This document shows, one piece after another, positions 8,943 through 17,018 of a DNA stretch of 64,000 nucleotides. The notes beneath the pieces are model-generated. The model was not told the origin of the DNA. It saw only the letters and a program-made list of their open reading frames with translations, and ran no database searches. The translations under genes were made by a program, and so were the position numbers. The first letter of the stretch is position 1. Every line of letters begins with the position of its first letter. Location of the stretch: assembly GCF_902833085.1 (NCBI RefSeq), contig NZ_CADFEB010000009.1, positions 1-64,000 of the forward strand. Direction: 5' to 3'. This DNA comes from Burkholderia ubonensis (GTDB taxonomy: Bacteria > Pseudomonadota > Gammaproteobacteria > Burkholderiales > Burkholderiaceae).

Positions 8943-9863
8943 TTACTGTCCGGATGCCGGTGCAGCTTGCTTCGGACGCCGTGCGAGCGTCTCCGCTACG
9001 TCCAAAGCAACCTCGATGAAGGCGCGCGCAGCGGCCGTTTGGTAGGCGCCCTTGCGCTGCATGAGGACCGCCGTTCGTTGCAGCGGCAACGGGTCCAGGG
9101 CGACGGCGGCCAGATCGTCCCGCCCGCGCGCGATCGTTGCCGGCAGCAAGGTGGACAAACGGGTTCTCTGAATGACCTCGATCACCGCGCTGATCGAATT
9201 GACCTCCATGAGCACCCGAGGACGCAGGTCGTTCTGGCGGCAATAGCGATCGATATGCTCGCGCGTCGCAAATTCAGCACTCAGCAAGATCAGCGATTCG
9301 TCGTTCAGTGCGCTCACGCGCACCGAGCGCCGCTTCGCCAACGGATGATGCCGCCCCACGACCAGGGCGAGCGTCTCGACCAGCAAGCGTTGCACGTCGA
9401 GGTCCTGCGAGTGGACCTCTTCGAATGCAATGCCTACGTCGAGTTCGTCGTCGACCAGCAGTTCCTCCATGCGCTCCTGGGACATCTCGCGCACCGTCAA
9501 TGTGACGCCCGGGTAACGACCGTGAAACGATTCGACCAGCGGCCCGATGAAATAGGACGTGAACGTCGGCGTCACGGCAATACGCAGCGAGCCTCGGCTC
9601 AGGTCCCCCACGTCGTGGATCGCGCGCTTGCCTTCCTCCAGGCCCTGCAACGCACGGCGCGCATATCGGCAGTACACCTCACCCGCGTCGGTCAGCCGCG
9701 TCGTTCGCCCCGTGCGATCGAAGAGCTGCGCCCCGAGGCTTTCCTCCAGCTGCTTGATCTGCTGCGACAAGGCCGGCTGGGATACATGCAACGCAGCGGC
9801 GGCACGCGTGAAGCTGTGGTGTTCCGCAACGGCCAGGAAGTATCTGATGTGGCGTACGAGCAT
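8943..9863 (-). CDS. cynR: LysR-type regulator of the cyanate operon
   Basis: A 306-residue LysR protein whose sequence tracks E. coli CynR closely (from memory) over its whole length, for example AVAEHHSFTRAAAALHVSQP in the winged helix, RIAVTPTFTSYFIGPL in the hinge and LLSAEFATRE in the effector domain. It is divergent from cynT and cynS. CynR binds the shared intergenic region and activates the operon when cyanate is present. The start at 9863 (MLVRHIRYF) matches the E. coli N-terminus; an ATG 24 bases upstream is also in frame. Confidence 0.9.
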   Translation of the reverse strand: MLVRHIRYFLAVAEHHSFTRAAAALHVSQPALSQQIKQLEESLGAQLFDRTGRTTRLTDAGEVYCRYARRALQGLEEGKRAIHDVGDLSRGSLRIAVTPTFTSYFIGPLVESFHGRYPGVTLTVREMSQERMEELLVDDELDVGIAFEEVHSQDLDVQRLLVETLALVVGRHHPLAKRRSVRVSALNDESLILLSAEFATREHIDRYCRQNDLRPRVLMEVNSISAVIEVIQRTRLSTLLPATIARGRDDLAAVALDPLPLQRTAVLMQRKGAYQTAAARAFIEVALDVAETLARRPKQAAPASGQ

Positions 9864-9894
9864 GTCGGCATTACATAAGCAAATCAAATCGGCC

Positions 9895-9923
9895 GCATAA
9901 TAAATCGATATTTTTCCTTATGC
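9895..9923. promoter_or_regulatory. candidate CynR operator between cynR and cynT
   Basis: GCATAA at 9895-9900 and its inverted copy TTATGC at 9918-9923 are separated by 17 AT-rich bases, between the two divergent starts. A spaced inverted repeat of this kind is typical of LysR-family binding sites. Function is inferred from position and symmetry. Confidence 0.35.
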
Positions 9924-9986
9924 AAGTCGACGCGTAATCTCCAGTCCATCGCATCGCCCAACGCGATTGCCCACGGAGAATTCACC

Positions 9987-10646
9987 ATGAAGGACATCAT
10001 TGAAGGCTTCCTGCAGTTCCAGCGAGACGCCTTTCCCAAGCGTGCCGAACTGTTCAAGGATCTCGCCACGCACCAGAACCCTCGAGCACTGTTCATCTCG
10101 TGCTCCGACAGCCGTCTGGTGCCCGAACTCGTCACGCAGCGCGAGCCGGGCGACCTGTTCGTGATCCGCAATGCCGGCAACATCGTCCCGTCCTACGGCC
10201 CTGAGCCGGGCGGCGTCTCGGCTTCGGTCGAATATGCGGTTGCGGCTCTGCGCGTATCGGACATCGTGATCTGCGGACATTCGGACTGCGGAGCAATGAC
10301 CGCGATCGCCGCCTGCAAATGCATGGATCACATGCCGGCGGTGGGCAGCTGGCTGCGTTACGCCGATTCGGCTCGCGTCGTGAACGAGGCTCGCACCCAC
10401 GAGAGCGCGCATCACCGGGTGGATGCGATGGTGCGCGAGAACGTGATCGCGCAGCTCGCGAACATCCAGACGCATCCGTCCGTACGCCTGGCCCTCGACG
10501 AGGAGCGCGTTGCGCTCCATGGCTGGATCTATGACATCGAAAGCGGTCGCATCGACGCGTTCGATGGCGCCACCCGCAAATTCGTTTCCCTCGCGGACAA
10601 CCCCGAAGTCCGTGCTACCCCTCATCAGCTCGTGGCAGCTGTTTGA
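9987..10646 (+). CDS. cynT: beta-class carbonic anhydrase of the cyanate operon
   Basis: A 219-residue beta-carbonic anhydrase. Zinc ligands Cys39, His98 and Cys101 fall at the same positions as in E. coli CynT, with the Asp41-x-Arg43 pair in CSDSR and the GHSDCG motif. It interconverts CO2 and bicarbonate. Cyanase consumes bicarbonate and releases CO2, so this enzyme restores the bicarbonate that would otherwise diffuse away as CO2. ATG 9987 follows a GGAGAATTCACC sequence. It is 30 bp upstream of cynS on the same strand, clearly one operon. Confidence 0.93.
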   Translation: MKDIIEGFLQFQRDAFPKRAELFKDLATHQNPRALFISCSDSRLVPELVTQREPGDLFVIRNAGNIVPSYGPEPGGVSASVEYAVAALRVSDIVICGHSDCGAMTAIAACKCMDHMPAVGSWLRYADSARVVNEARTHESAHHRVDAMVRENVIAQLANIQTHPSVRLALDEERVALHGWIYDIESGRIDAFDGATRKFVSLADNPEVRATPHQLVAAV

Positions 10647-10676
10647 TTTCCGTCCCTCACTCAAGGAGATATCACC

Positions 10677-11147
10677 ATGATCCAATCCCAAGCCAGCAAG
10701 AACGCCCGCCTCGACCTGGCAGACGCCATCCTCCTCGCCAAGGCAAGGAAGAATCTGTCGTTCGCCCAGATCGCCGAGGGCACGGGCCTGCACGAAGTGT
10801 TCGTGACCGCGGCGCTGCTCGGCCAGCATCCGCTGCCGGCCGAAGCTGCGGAGCGCGTCGGCAAGACGCTGGACCTCGACGCCGATGCCGTGGCGCTGCT
10901 GCAGACGATCCCGCTGCGCGGCAGCATCGAGGACCGCGTGCCGACCGACCCGACCATGTACCGCTTCTACGAGATGCTGCAGGTCTACGGCACGACCCTC
11001 AAGGCCCTGGTTCACGAGAAGTTCGGCGACGGGATCATCAGCGCGATCAACTTCAAGCTCGACGTGAAGAAGGTCGACGATCCGGACGGCGGCTCGCGCG
11101 CCGTCATCACGCTGGACGGCAAGTACCTGCCGACCAAGCCGTTCTGA
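10677..11147 (+). CDS. cynS: cyanase (cyanate hydratase)
   Basis: A 156-residue cyanase, the exact family length. The catalytic residues Arg96, Glu99 and Ser122 occur at the canonical numbers (in MYRFYEM and ISAINF), and the N-terminal helical domain resembles a lambda-repressor fold. It converts cyanate and bicarbonate to carbamate and CO2, the carbamate decaying to ammonia, giving detoxification and a nitrogen source. AAGGAGATATCACC is a strong ribosome binding site. The operon lacks the cynX transporter seen in E. coli; the next gene is on the other strand. Confidence 0.95.
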   Translation: MIQSQASKNARLDLADAILLAKARKNLSFAQIAEGTGLHEVFVTAALLGQHPLPAEAAERVGKTLDLDADAVALLQTIPLRGSIEDRVPTDPTMYRFYEMLQVYGTTLKALVHEKFGDGIISAINFKLDVKKVDDPDGGSRAVITLDGKYLPTKPF

Positions 11148-11189
11148 ATCCCGGTCGAAACGACCTGGCCGGCACGTCCGTCGGTGTGT

Positions 11190-11975
11190 TCAGTACGACT
11201 TGCCGCCGACGGTGGCCGACTCCAGTTCGCGCGTCAGGATCTGGATGCCGCCGACGTCCGCGACCGACTTGACCAGACCGACGCCTGGCGCCAGCCAGTC
11301 GTCCGCGGTCGTCGTGCTCGTTCGAACCGGATTGGACAGGGTCTCGGTGGTGCGGTAGTGGCATGCGTCATCGAAGACCTTGCCGTTTTTGAGGCTCACT
11401 GTTTCGCGGGCGACATACGTCCGCTGTATCGATATCGATGTTTGTCCCCCGCCGGACGGAAAGACTGGCGTATCCACATAAGTCGCCGTCTCGCTCCCCG
11501 CAAGCCCGATCGTCTCGACATACGGCGGCGAGTTCACGTCACGCAGCGCCAGGGTTCCGGAGCTATAGACCTCGCCACCGTAATTCGTGCGCACGCCATT
11601 GCCGACGAGATAGTAGTGGTTGGTCTGGATGGGCGAGCCGGATGACGTTTCAGCCTGCTGCGTCATGGCGATACCCTGGAACGTCGCTGGCGCGAACGTT
11701 CGCGTGTATATACCGTTGTCGACGGCCGGGCTTTGCGGCGTGGCCTGCGTGTACATGTGCAATTTCACGGTATCGCCTTGCTGGTAGACCGGATCGCACG
11801 CGACGTTCGAGGTTGGCGTCGCGCCGGAATTGCCGTTCGGTGCACCCTCGGTCGGCGTTGCGCTGCTATTGCCGCTCGTGGCGCCGGGAGCCGCTGCATC
11901 ATCTCCCCCGCAAGCGGCCAGCACCATGCTCGCCAGTACTGCCATCGGAAACGCCATCATCGCTGTCTTCTTCAT
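11190..11975 (-). CDS. putative lipoprotein of unknown function
   Basis: A 261-residue protein with a lipoprotein signal peptide: basic start, hydrophobic core and lipobox VLAAC at residues 18-22. After the cysteine comes a low-complexity linker rich in Gly, Asn, Ser and Thr with a repeated GNSSATPT/GNSGATPT phrase, then a mostly beta-rich domain. No catalytic motif or family recognised. It is the last of three consecutive lipoprotein genes on the minus strand; the 120-bp gap before it may hold its own promoter. Confidence 0.75.
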   Translation of the reverse strand: MKKTAMMAFPMAVLASMVLAACGGDDAAAPGATSGNSSATPTEGAPNGNSGATPTSNVACDPVYQQGDTVKLHMYTQATPQSPAVDNGIYTRTFAPATFQGIAMTQQAETSSGSPIQTNHYYLVGNGVRTNYGGEVYSSGTLALRDVNSPPYVETIGLAGSETATYVDTPVFPSGGGQTSISIQRTYVARETVSLKNGKVFDDACHYRTTETLSNPVRTSTTTADDWLAPGVGLVKSVADVGGIQILTRELESATVGGKSY

Positions 11976-12095
11976 TTTTTTCTCTCAAGGTCGGCACGTC
12001 GTTTTGTTGGAAAGTTGTCCGCCGGTAGATCGCCTCGGGCGAGAAGGCGCGACGATGCTCGGCGCCCCCGAACCAGCTGGATGTCGGAGAAGCGA

Positions 12096-12923
12096 TCAGT
12101 TGACCTGCAACTGGCCGCCGCGGCCGAGGCCGCCCTTGACGTCCTGCGCCTTGTAGCTGCGCAGGGCGACGACCATCTTGTTGTACGCGTCGATGAACGC
12201 GACGACGGTCGCCTTGCCTTCCGGCGTCGCCGAAAAACCCGCAAGCGCGCCGCCCACGCCGCCGCCGAAGCCGCCCAGCGCCGCGCCGTAGTTGGTCGCC
12301 GTCGAACTGCCTTCCGACGCCGCGATCTGCACGGCCGAGCGCACATCGAACAGCGTCAGCGTGACGACCGATGCCTTCGTCTGCAGGTGGCCTGCCACCG
12401 CCGCCACCGCGCCGTTGCCGATCAGCCCGCCGATCATGCTGCCGATGCCGCCGATCGGCGAATCGTTGATGACGATCTGCGGCTCCATGTAGTAATCGGC
12501 TGCGACACGCTGGCCCCTCTGCTGTTTCGAGCCGGTGCGGTATTCGCCGGAGTTGCGCTGCAGTTGCGTGATGCGCGACAGGCGCGCGTCGCTCTTCTGG
12601 TTGCCGATCGACGTGATCACGAAGCAGTTCGACTGCTGGACGGCCAGGCGCAGCAGCGGGTCGATAGTCGTCATCTTGGTCGCGCTGCCGAACGGGCCCC
12701 ACCAGTCGGCATTGCGGCCGTCATCGACCGCGATCGTGCCGAGCGGCGACGCGCAGCGCTGCAGCCCCGAATCCGCGCCGGCGCTCGCGCCGCCGGCCGC
12801 GGCGCCGGTCACGCCGGCGTTCTGGCCGCCGGGCGAAACGATGCCGCCGCAGCCCGCGACGGACGCGCAAAGCGCTGCGACGAGCGCACCTTGGGTGAGA
12901 CGATGGGAAAGGATGGTCTTCAT
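12096..12923 (-). CDS. CsgG/HfaB-like outer-membrane lipoprotein
   Basis: A 275-residue lipoprotein with signal peptide and lipobox SVAGC near residue 24. The mature part follows the CsgG layout: a helix around TTIDPLLRLAVQQSNCFVIT, then LSRITQLQR, then a strand region AADYYMEPQIVI, a glycine-rich hairpin segment (GGIGSMIGGLIGNG), VVTLTLFDVRSA and a C-terminal amphipathic helix. CsgG proteins form outer-membrane export pores, so this may be a secretion or envelope-stress component. No curli-subunit genes are present. ATG 12923 begins the signal peptide; the frame remains open further upstream. Confidence 0.72.
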   Translation of the reverse strand: MKTILSHRLTQGALVAALCASVAGCGGIVSPGGQNAGVTGAAAGGASAGADSGLQRCASPLGTIAVDDGRNADWWGPFGSATKMTTIDPLLRLAVQQSNCFVITSIGNQKSDARLSRITQLQRNSGEYRTGSKQQRGQRVAADYYMEPQIVINDSPIGGIGSMIGGLIGNGAVAAVAGHLQTKASVVTLTLFDVRSAVQIAASEGSSTATNYGAALGGFGGGVGGALAGFSATPEGKATVVAFIDAYNKMVVALRSYKAQDVKGGLGRGGQLQVN

Positions 12924-13044
12924 GTCGTTATCGATCGATAGAGTCGTTGTTCGGCTTATGTGTTCGTGCGAACTTCGATAAGCCCCCCGGCGCGGCACGC
13001 GATGGTGGTCTCCCCGCTGCCGCCTCCGTTACTTCCGGCTGCGG

Positions 13045-13635
13045 TCAATAGCCGTACCAGGACGTCTGATTCCAGACGCCGTAGTACGGATAGCCCGAAT
13101 ACCAGTAGCCGTAATAGACGTCACGCCATTGCGTGCGCCATTTCCAGTCTTCTTCGTCTTCCTTCTTGGCTTTGCGCGCGAGCTCGAGCAGTTTCTTCGA
13201 CTCCTTGTCGCCGCGGCCCGCCGCGATCGACAGCCACTTGTCCGCTTCGCGCGGATCGGAGCCCATTTCCTCGAGACCGAACAGATAGAAACTGCCGAGC
13301 GCCTTCTGCGCCTGCAGGTCGCCGCGCTCCGCGGCATCGCGCATCCACTTGAGCGCCTGGTAGCTGTCCTGGCGCACGCCGTCGCCACGGAAATAACGCA
13401 GGCCGAGGTCGTAGGCGGCCTTCGGCTGGGTCTTCGCGGCTTGCTTCAGCGATACGATGCGTGGATCTTCCCGGTCTTCCGAATCGTCCCTTTTTTGATA
13501 GGAGACCTGATCTTTAGGCCGATCGGAACACCCGGTGTCGTCGCAGATCCGCACCGTGTTGCTGGTGGCGGACGGATCCTGCGCGCACGCGGCCAATAGC
13601 AACAGCAACTCCAGTGTGAGTAAACGGCGAGGCAT
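13045..13635 (-). CDS. Sel1-repeat lipoprotein
   Basis: A 196-residue protein with a lipoprotein signal ending LLLAAC. About three Sel1-like/TPR repeats follow: AAYDLGLRYFRGDGVRQDSY, ALKWMRDAAERGDLQAQKA and a third near EADKWLSIAAGRG. The C-terminus is rich in Lys/Glu, then Trp and Tyr (YYGYWYSGYPYYG). Sel1 lipoproteins usually scaffold protein interactions in the periplasm. ATG 13635 is preserved by GAGGAGA seven bases upstream. It lies 121 bp before the CsgG-like gene on the same strand, so co-function at the outer membrane is plausible. Confidence 0.8.
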   Translation of the reverse strand: MPRRLLTLELLLLLAACAQDPSATSNTVRICDDTGCSDRPKDQVSYQKRDDSEDREDPRIVSLKQAAKTQPKAAYDLGLRYFRGDGVRQDSYQALKWMRDAAERGDLQAQKALGSFYLFGLEEMGSDPREADKWLSIAAGRGDKESKKLLELARKAKKEDEEDWKWRTQWRDVYYGYWYSGYPYYGVWNQTSWYGY

Positions 13636-13956
13636 TGGTACTCTCCTCAAGTTTTATTTGCGCCGCAATTTTCGAGCTATCCCACCCCGTGAGCTCGCCT
13701 CACCCGGTTGCCGGCGACGCGGCGAAGACAATCCGCCAACGTCGGCACGCAGTCCAAGGCCCTCTCAGGTTCTCTTTTCGTCTTGCAATGCCACTGCACC
13801 GTCCGAAGTCGGCGAAGACAGGGGGCACAAGCGCGCCGCCCCGGCATTCGCTCAATCCCGTGACTGCGCCCGCCGGGGCGCCGTCGAGCGGTGAATGTCA
13901 GCTGACGTTCCGGTTTTTTTAAGCAGAAAACATCGATCGTCATTTTCTGATTTCAA

Positions 13957-13977
13957 ATGATACATATCGGTCTATCC
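13957..13977. promoter_or_regulatory. possible TetR-family operator in a 486-bp gap
   Basis: The gap 13636-14121 holds no gene that I can support. It turns AT-rich near 13940-13985, where ATGATACATATCGGTCTATCC appears. The half TCGGTCTAT resembles one arm of the common ATAGACCGATCGGTCTAT-type TetR palindrome, with GATA as the mirrored edge. It lies about 150 bp upstream of the TetR gene, compatible with autoregulation or control of the Sel1 gene. Confidence 0.25.
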
Positions 13978-14121
13978 AATAGTCAAGACGACTTGCGAAC
14001 ACGTATGGTGGGCGGGCGGGCCGTGTCGGGAAGGCCAGTAGGCGAGACCGAATGTGACCAAGCGGTACGATGCTAAAATGCCCGATCTACGCAGTCGGAA
14101 GGATCAAGGAGGGAGCCGTTC

Positions 14122-14733
14122 GTGCGAGCCAGCAAACGCCAGTTGGTGGTAGACAAAGCTACCGAACTGTTCTCGAAGCACGGTTTTCATCCGGTCGGCG
14201 TCGACTGGATCATCGACGATTCTCGCGTCGCCCGAATGACGCTATATCGGCATTTTCCGAGCAAGGACGAACTCATCCGGGAAGTGCTGGTCCAGCGTTA
14301 CGACCTGATCGTAGGCAGTATCGGCGCGCAACTGCAGCACGCCACCAATCCGGTCGAGCGGGTCAAGACGATCTTCGACTGGTACGAAGCGTGGTTCAAT
14401 ACGCCGGCATTCGCCGGTTGCCTGTTCGAGCGTGCATTGGCCGAATTCGGGACGGCGTATGCGCCCATCTCGGATGTCGCGATCCGCTATCGCCGCAAGA
14501 TGGTCGAATGGATCGGCGAACTGCTCGCGGATCTCGTTTCGCCCGAGACGGCAAAGCGGCTGGCGGCCGTCTATATGATGCTGCTGGACGGTGCGACAGT
14601 GGAAGCGAGAGCGTTCAACGATTCGGCGTCTGCGGGGCGGGCGTGGCAAGCCGCAAAATCGCTTCTGGAACAGGAAATGCGTGCCGGCGCCGAGCACGCG
14701 AAACATGCGGACGCCCATACGCAACATGCGTGA
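14122..14733 (+). CDS. TetR/AcrR-family regulator
   Basis: A 203-residue TetR regulator. The helix-turn-helix lies at about residues 25-47 (VDWIIDDSRVARMTLYRHFPSK). The ligand domain contains the WFNTPAFAGCLFERA segment typical of the TetR_C group that includes AcrR/NemR-like regulators. It starts at GTG after AAGGAGGGA. The target is not obvious: the gene upstream is divergent and distant, and the region downstream is a mobile-element scar. The regulated gene may therefore have been lost. Confidence 0.88.
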   Translation: MRASKRQLVVDKATELFSKHGFHPVGVDWIIDDSRVARMTLYRHFPSKDELIREVLVQRYDLIVGSIGAQLQHATNPVERVKTIFDWYEAWFNTPAFAGCLFERALAEFGTAYAPISDVAIRYRRKMVEWIGELLADLVSPETAKRLAAVYMMLLDGATVEARAFNDSASAGRAWQAAKSLLEQEMRAGAEHAKHADAHTQHA

Positions 14734-14768
14734 CGAGTATTCCCTGTAGATAACAACAACTGTGGGCT

Positions 14769-15071
14769 CTCAGAAAAGATGTCCTTGGGCACGGGAATCC
14801 TCAGAAAAGTCGTCTTTGGGAATGTCAACCGCCTCCGTCCGAGTGTCTCGGAGGAACTTGGCGACAAACGTCGCCGCAGAAGTGCGTATTAGATTCCGGC
14901 GATACCGATCGGCATGAGGGGCCCGGATTGCGCCGCGCCGATCGTCTAGGCACGACGCTTCGCGGCCGCTTTGCATATCGATATGCAAACGCTCGCACGG
15001 CTAGCCCATGCCCATCGCAATACGGTGATCCGCCTGGCAAAGTCCGAAAGCTCACAAAAAGTGCCTTCGGG
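14769..15071. repeat. three imperfect 21-bp repeats, possible IS21-family end remnant
   Basis: CTCAGAAAAG-type units occur at 14769-14789, 14800-14820 and 15051-15071; each begins CTCA, then an A-run, and ends in GGG. The first two are 31 bp apart and begin just after a TGTGGG. IS21-family elements carry several such repeats at each end, so this 646-bp gene-poor stretch (14734-15379) looks like the scar of one. No istA or istB frame survives. A partial helix-turn-helix-like reading frame near 14983-15060 is too short to support. Confidence 0.3.
14970..14989. promoter_or_regulatory. 20-bp perfect palindrome TTTGCATATCGATATGCAAA
   Basis: A perfectly symmetrical AT-rich 20-mer in the gene-poor stretch between the TetR and AraC genes. 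It shares the GCATAT core with the palindrome at 15286-15310, so the two may bind the same protein. Confidence 0.3.
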
Positions 15072-15285
15072 AAGCGCTCCGGATCATCCGAGCCGTTGCC
15101 GACCTTTGGCTACAAGACTGCTGACATCTTCCCGACCGAAAGCCTCGCCACTCGTGCGGGACAGATCCCTCGACACCTACGGCCGAGCTCTCGGCCGGAA
15201 ACGGGCGCGATGAAACACATCGTCTGTTCGAAGTCGGCGTGACGTCGAGCAAAAGCACCGACCTGTCGACGCCAACGGCCAGGGA

Positions 15286-15310
15286 GCATATATGCCGCGA
15301 ACATATATGC
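15286..15310. promoter_or_regulatory. GCATATATG inverted repeat upstream of the AraC gene
   Basis: GCATATATG at 15286-15294 is repeated in inverse orientation at 15302-15310 with a 7-bp GC spacer. It lies 70 bp before the AraC start, the right place for an operator or promoter element. Confidence 0.4.
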
Positions 15311-15379
15311 TTTCCACGATCGCTTGTTTTGCGACGCAACGGGACGACGCTAAGATCAAGGTCCGCAGTCGACTTCCCA

Positions 15380-16360
15380 ATGGCTTCGCTGCTTTCGCCC
15401 ATCATGCCGACCTCCGCCGAACAGGCTGCCGACTGGCTGCTCTCCGGACTCGAACTGCGCAGCACCCTCTTCCACGTGGGTCGGTATTGCGGCGTATATC
15501 GTGCATCGACCGCCGGTCATCAGCAAGCGAGCTTCCATCTCGTGCTGGAAGGCGCATGCTGGATGCACTTGCCCGCCAGGAACGGCCGTGCTGCGCAAAG
15601 CACGCACCTCGTCGCGGGCGATGCGGTATTCCTGATGCACGACATGGCGCATTGCCTCACGCCCGACTCGAACGCGCCGTCCGATGACGAATACACCGTG
15701 CGTATCGGCGCAATGACGCCGCTCGCCGCGCACGACCCTGCACAAGATGGCGTCGCACTGGCGTGTGGTTTCTTTGAATTCCGTTCCGATCTCGGCGATG
15801 CGATCACGAGTCTTCTGCCCGATCACATCGTCGCGCGGCACAACGACGCGAAGACGGCAGGCGCGCGCACACTGTTCGATCTGATCCGCACCGAAGCGGC
15901 GCGTGCGCAAGACGCGCCGTCGCCGCTCATCAACCGTCTGACGGATGCCCTGTTTTTCTACGCGTTGCGTGCGGTCGCGAGCGACGACGATTTTGCGCCT
16001 GGCCTCTGGTCAGTCATGCGTCGCACCGAATTTACGCCACTCGTCAGCGCGATCATCGAGAAACCCGGCGACGACTGGACCACGCACGCGATGGCGGCGT
16101 TCTGCCACATGTCCCGCGCACGTTTCTGCAAGCAGTTTGCGCAAGCATGCGGACAGCCCCCCGCCCAATTCCTTGCGCTGCTGCGCATGAAGGTCGCGGC
16201 GGAAATGTTGCGGCATGGGGCATCGACGCTCAGCACCGCGGAGCATGTCGGTTATCAGTCGGAATCCGCCTTTGCACAGGCATTCAAACGCGTCACCGGC
16301 CTACCGCCGGGCACATGCCGCCGCGAGCCCGAGAGCATCGGCGCAACACCCGTACATTGA
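15380..16360 (+). CDS. AraC-family regulator with cupin sensor domain
   Basis: A 326-residue AraC protein. The N-terminal half is a cupin of the AraC-binding-6 type (STLFHVGRYCGVYRAS through VAGDAVFLMHDMAH). The C-terminal half has two helix-turn-helix units, including FCHMSRARFCKQFAQACGQP and ALSTAEHVGYQSESAFAQAFK-like segments. ATG 15380 gives the family length; the frame is open to 15239 but the extra residues look non-coding, and an ATG at 15404 is also possible. It is 91 bp upstream of a five-gene operon on the same strand, which it probably activates. Confidence 0.85.
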   Translation: MASLLSPIMPTSAEQAADWLLSGLELRSTLFHVGRYCGVYRASTAGHQQASFHLVLEGACWMHLPARNGRAAQSTHLVAGDAVFLMHDMAHCLTPDSNAPSDDEYTVRIGAMTPLAAHDPAQDGVALACGFFEFRSDLGDAITSLLPDHIVARHNDAKTAGARTLFDLIRTEAARAQDAPSPLINRLTDALFFYALRAVASDDDFAPGLWSVMRRTEFTPLVSAIIEKPGDDWTTHAMAAFCHMSRARFCKQFAQACGQPPAQFLALLRMKVAAEMLRHGASTLSTAEHVGYQSESAFAQAFKRVTGLPPGTCRREPESIGATPVH

Positions 16361-16451
16361 CGTGAGACAAACGCGCATGAAAGCGAGACGGCGGCGCATT
16401 GCCGACTCGACTGGCGCCACCAACAATGATGGCTTTCCGATCGAGAATGCC

Positions 16452-17018
16452 ATGAGTCGCCTGCCTCTCCAAACCATCGAAAGCGCACCTGAAGCCAGCC
16501 GTCCTTTTCTCCAGAAGTCGCAAGCCGCCAATGGTTTTTTGCCCAATCTGGTCGCTGCACTCGCCAATGCACCGGTTGCGATCGAAACGTACCTGACCGT
16601 CGGCGAAATCAATTCGCGCAGCGGTCTCACGCTGGCCGAGCGCGAAGTCGTGCAGATCACCGCCGCCGCGATTCACGGCTGCGGTTTCTGCGTCGCTGGT
16701 CATACGGCTGTCGCGCTGAAGAAGGCGCAATTGCCCGAAGCACTCGTCGATGAAATCCGCGCCCAGGGCGCGCTGTCCGATGTACGCCTGAATGCGATCG
16801 CTACCTTCACACGCGAAGTGATCGCGACGCGCGGCGCCGTGTCCGACGAAGCGCTCGCCGCGTTCAAATCCGCCGGTTACAGCGACGCCGGCGCGCTCGA
16901 AGTGATTCTCGGCATCAGCCTCGCGACGCTTTGCAACTTCGCGAACAACCTGGCGCGCAACGCGTTGAATCCGCAGCTCGAAGCGTATCGCTGGGAGCCG
17001 AAGGCGCAGGCGGCATGA
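16452..17018 (+). CDS. AhpD/carboxymuconolactone-decarboxylase-like protein
   Basis: A 188-residue all-helical protein of the AhpD-like superfamily. The redox motif GCGFCVAGH places Cys77 and Cys80 as the CxxC pair with His84 nearby, as in alkylhydroperoxidase AhpD. It may therefore be a peroxidase or disulfide reductase rather than a decarboxylase. The stop overlaps the start of the next gene by an ATGA, so translation is coupled. ATG 16452 is chosen for family length; an ATG at 16377 would add 25 basic residues. It is the first gene of the ABC-transporter operon. Confidence 0.82.
   Translation: MSRLPLQTIESAPEASRPFLQKSQAANGFLPNLVAALANAPVAIETYLTVGEINSRSGLTLAEREVVQITAAAIHGCGFCVAGHTAVALKKAQLPEALVDEIRAQGALSDVRLNAIATFTREVIATRGAVSDEALAAFKSAGYSDAGALEVILGISLATLCNFANNLARNALNPQLEAYRWEPKAQAA

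Noticed and set aside
9987..11147. cynT-cynS region considered as a novel system
   Set aside because: It is a standard cyanate operon with canonical catalytic residues.
16452..17018. Calling the AhpD-like gene a second pcaC
   Set aside because: It carries a CxxC redox pair and sits in a transporter operon, unlike the true pcaC at 29728.
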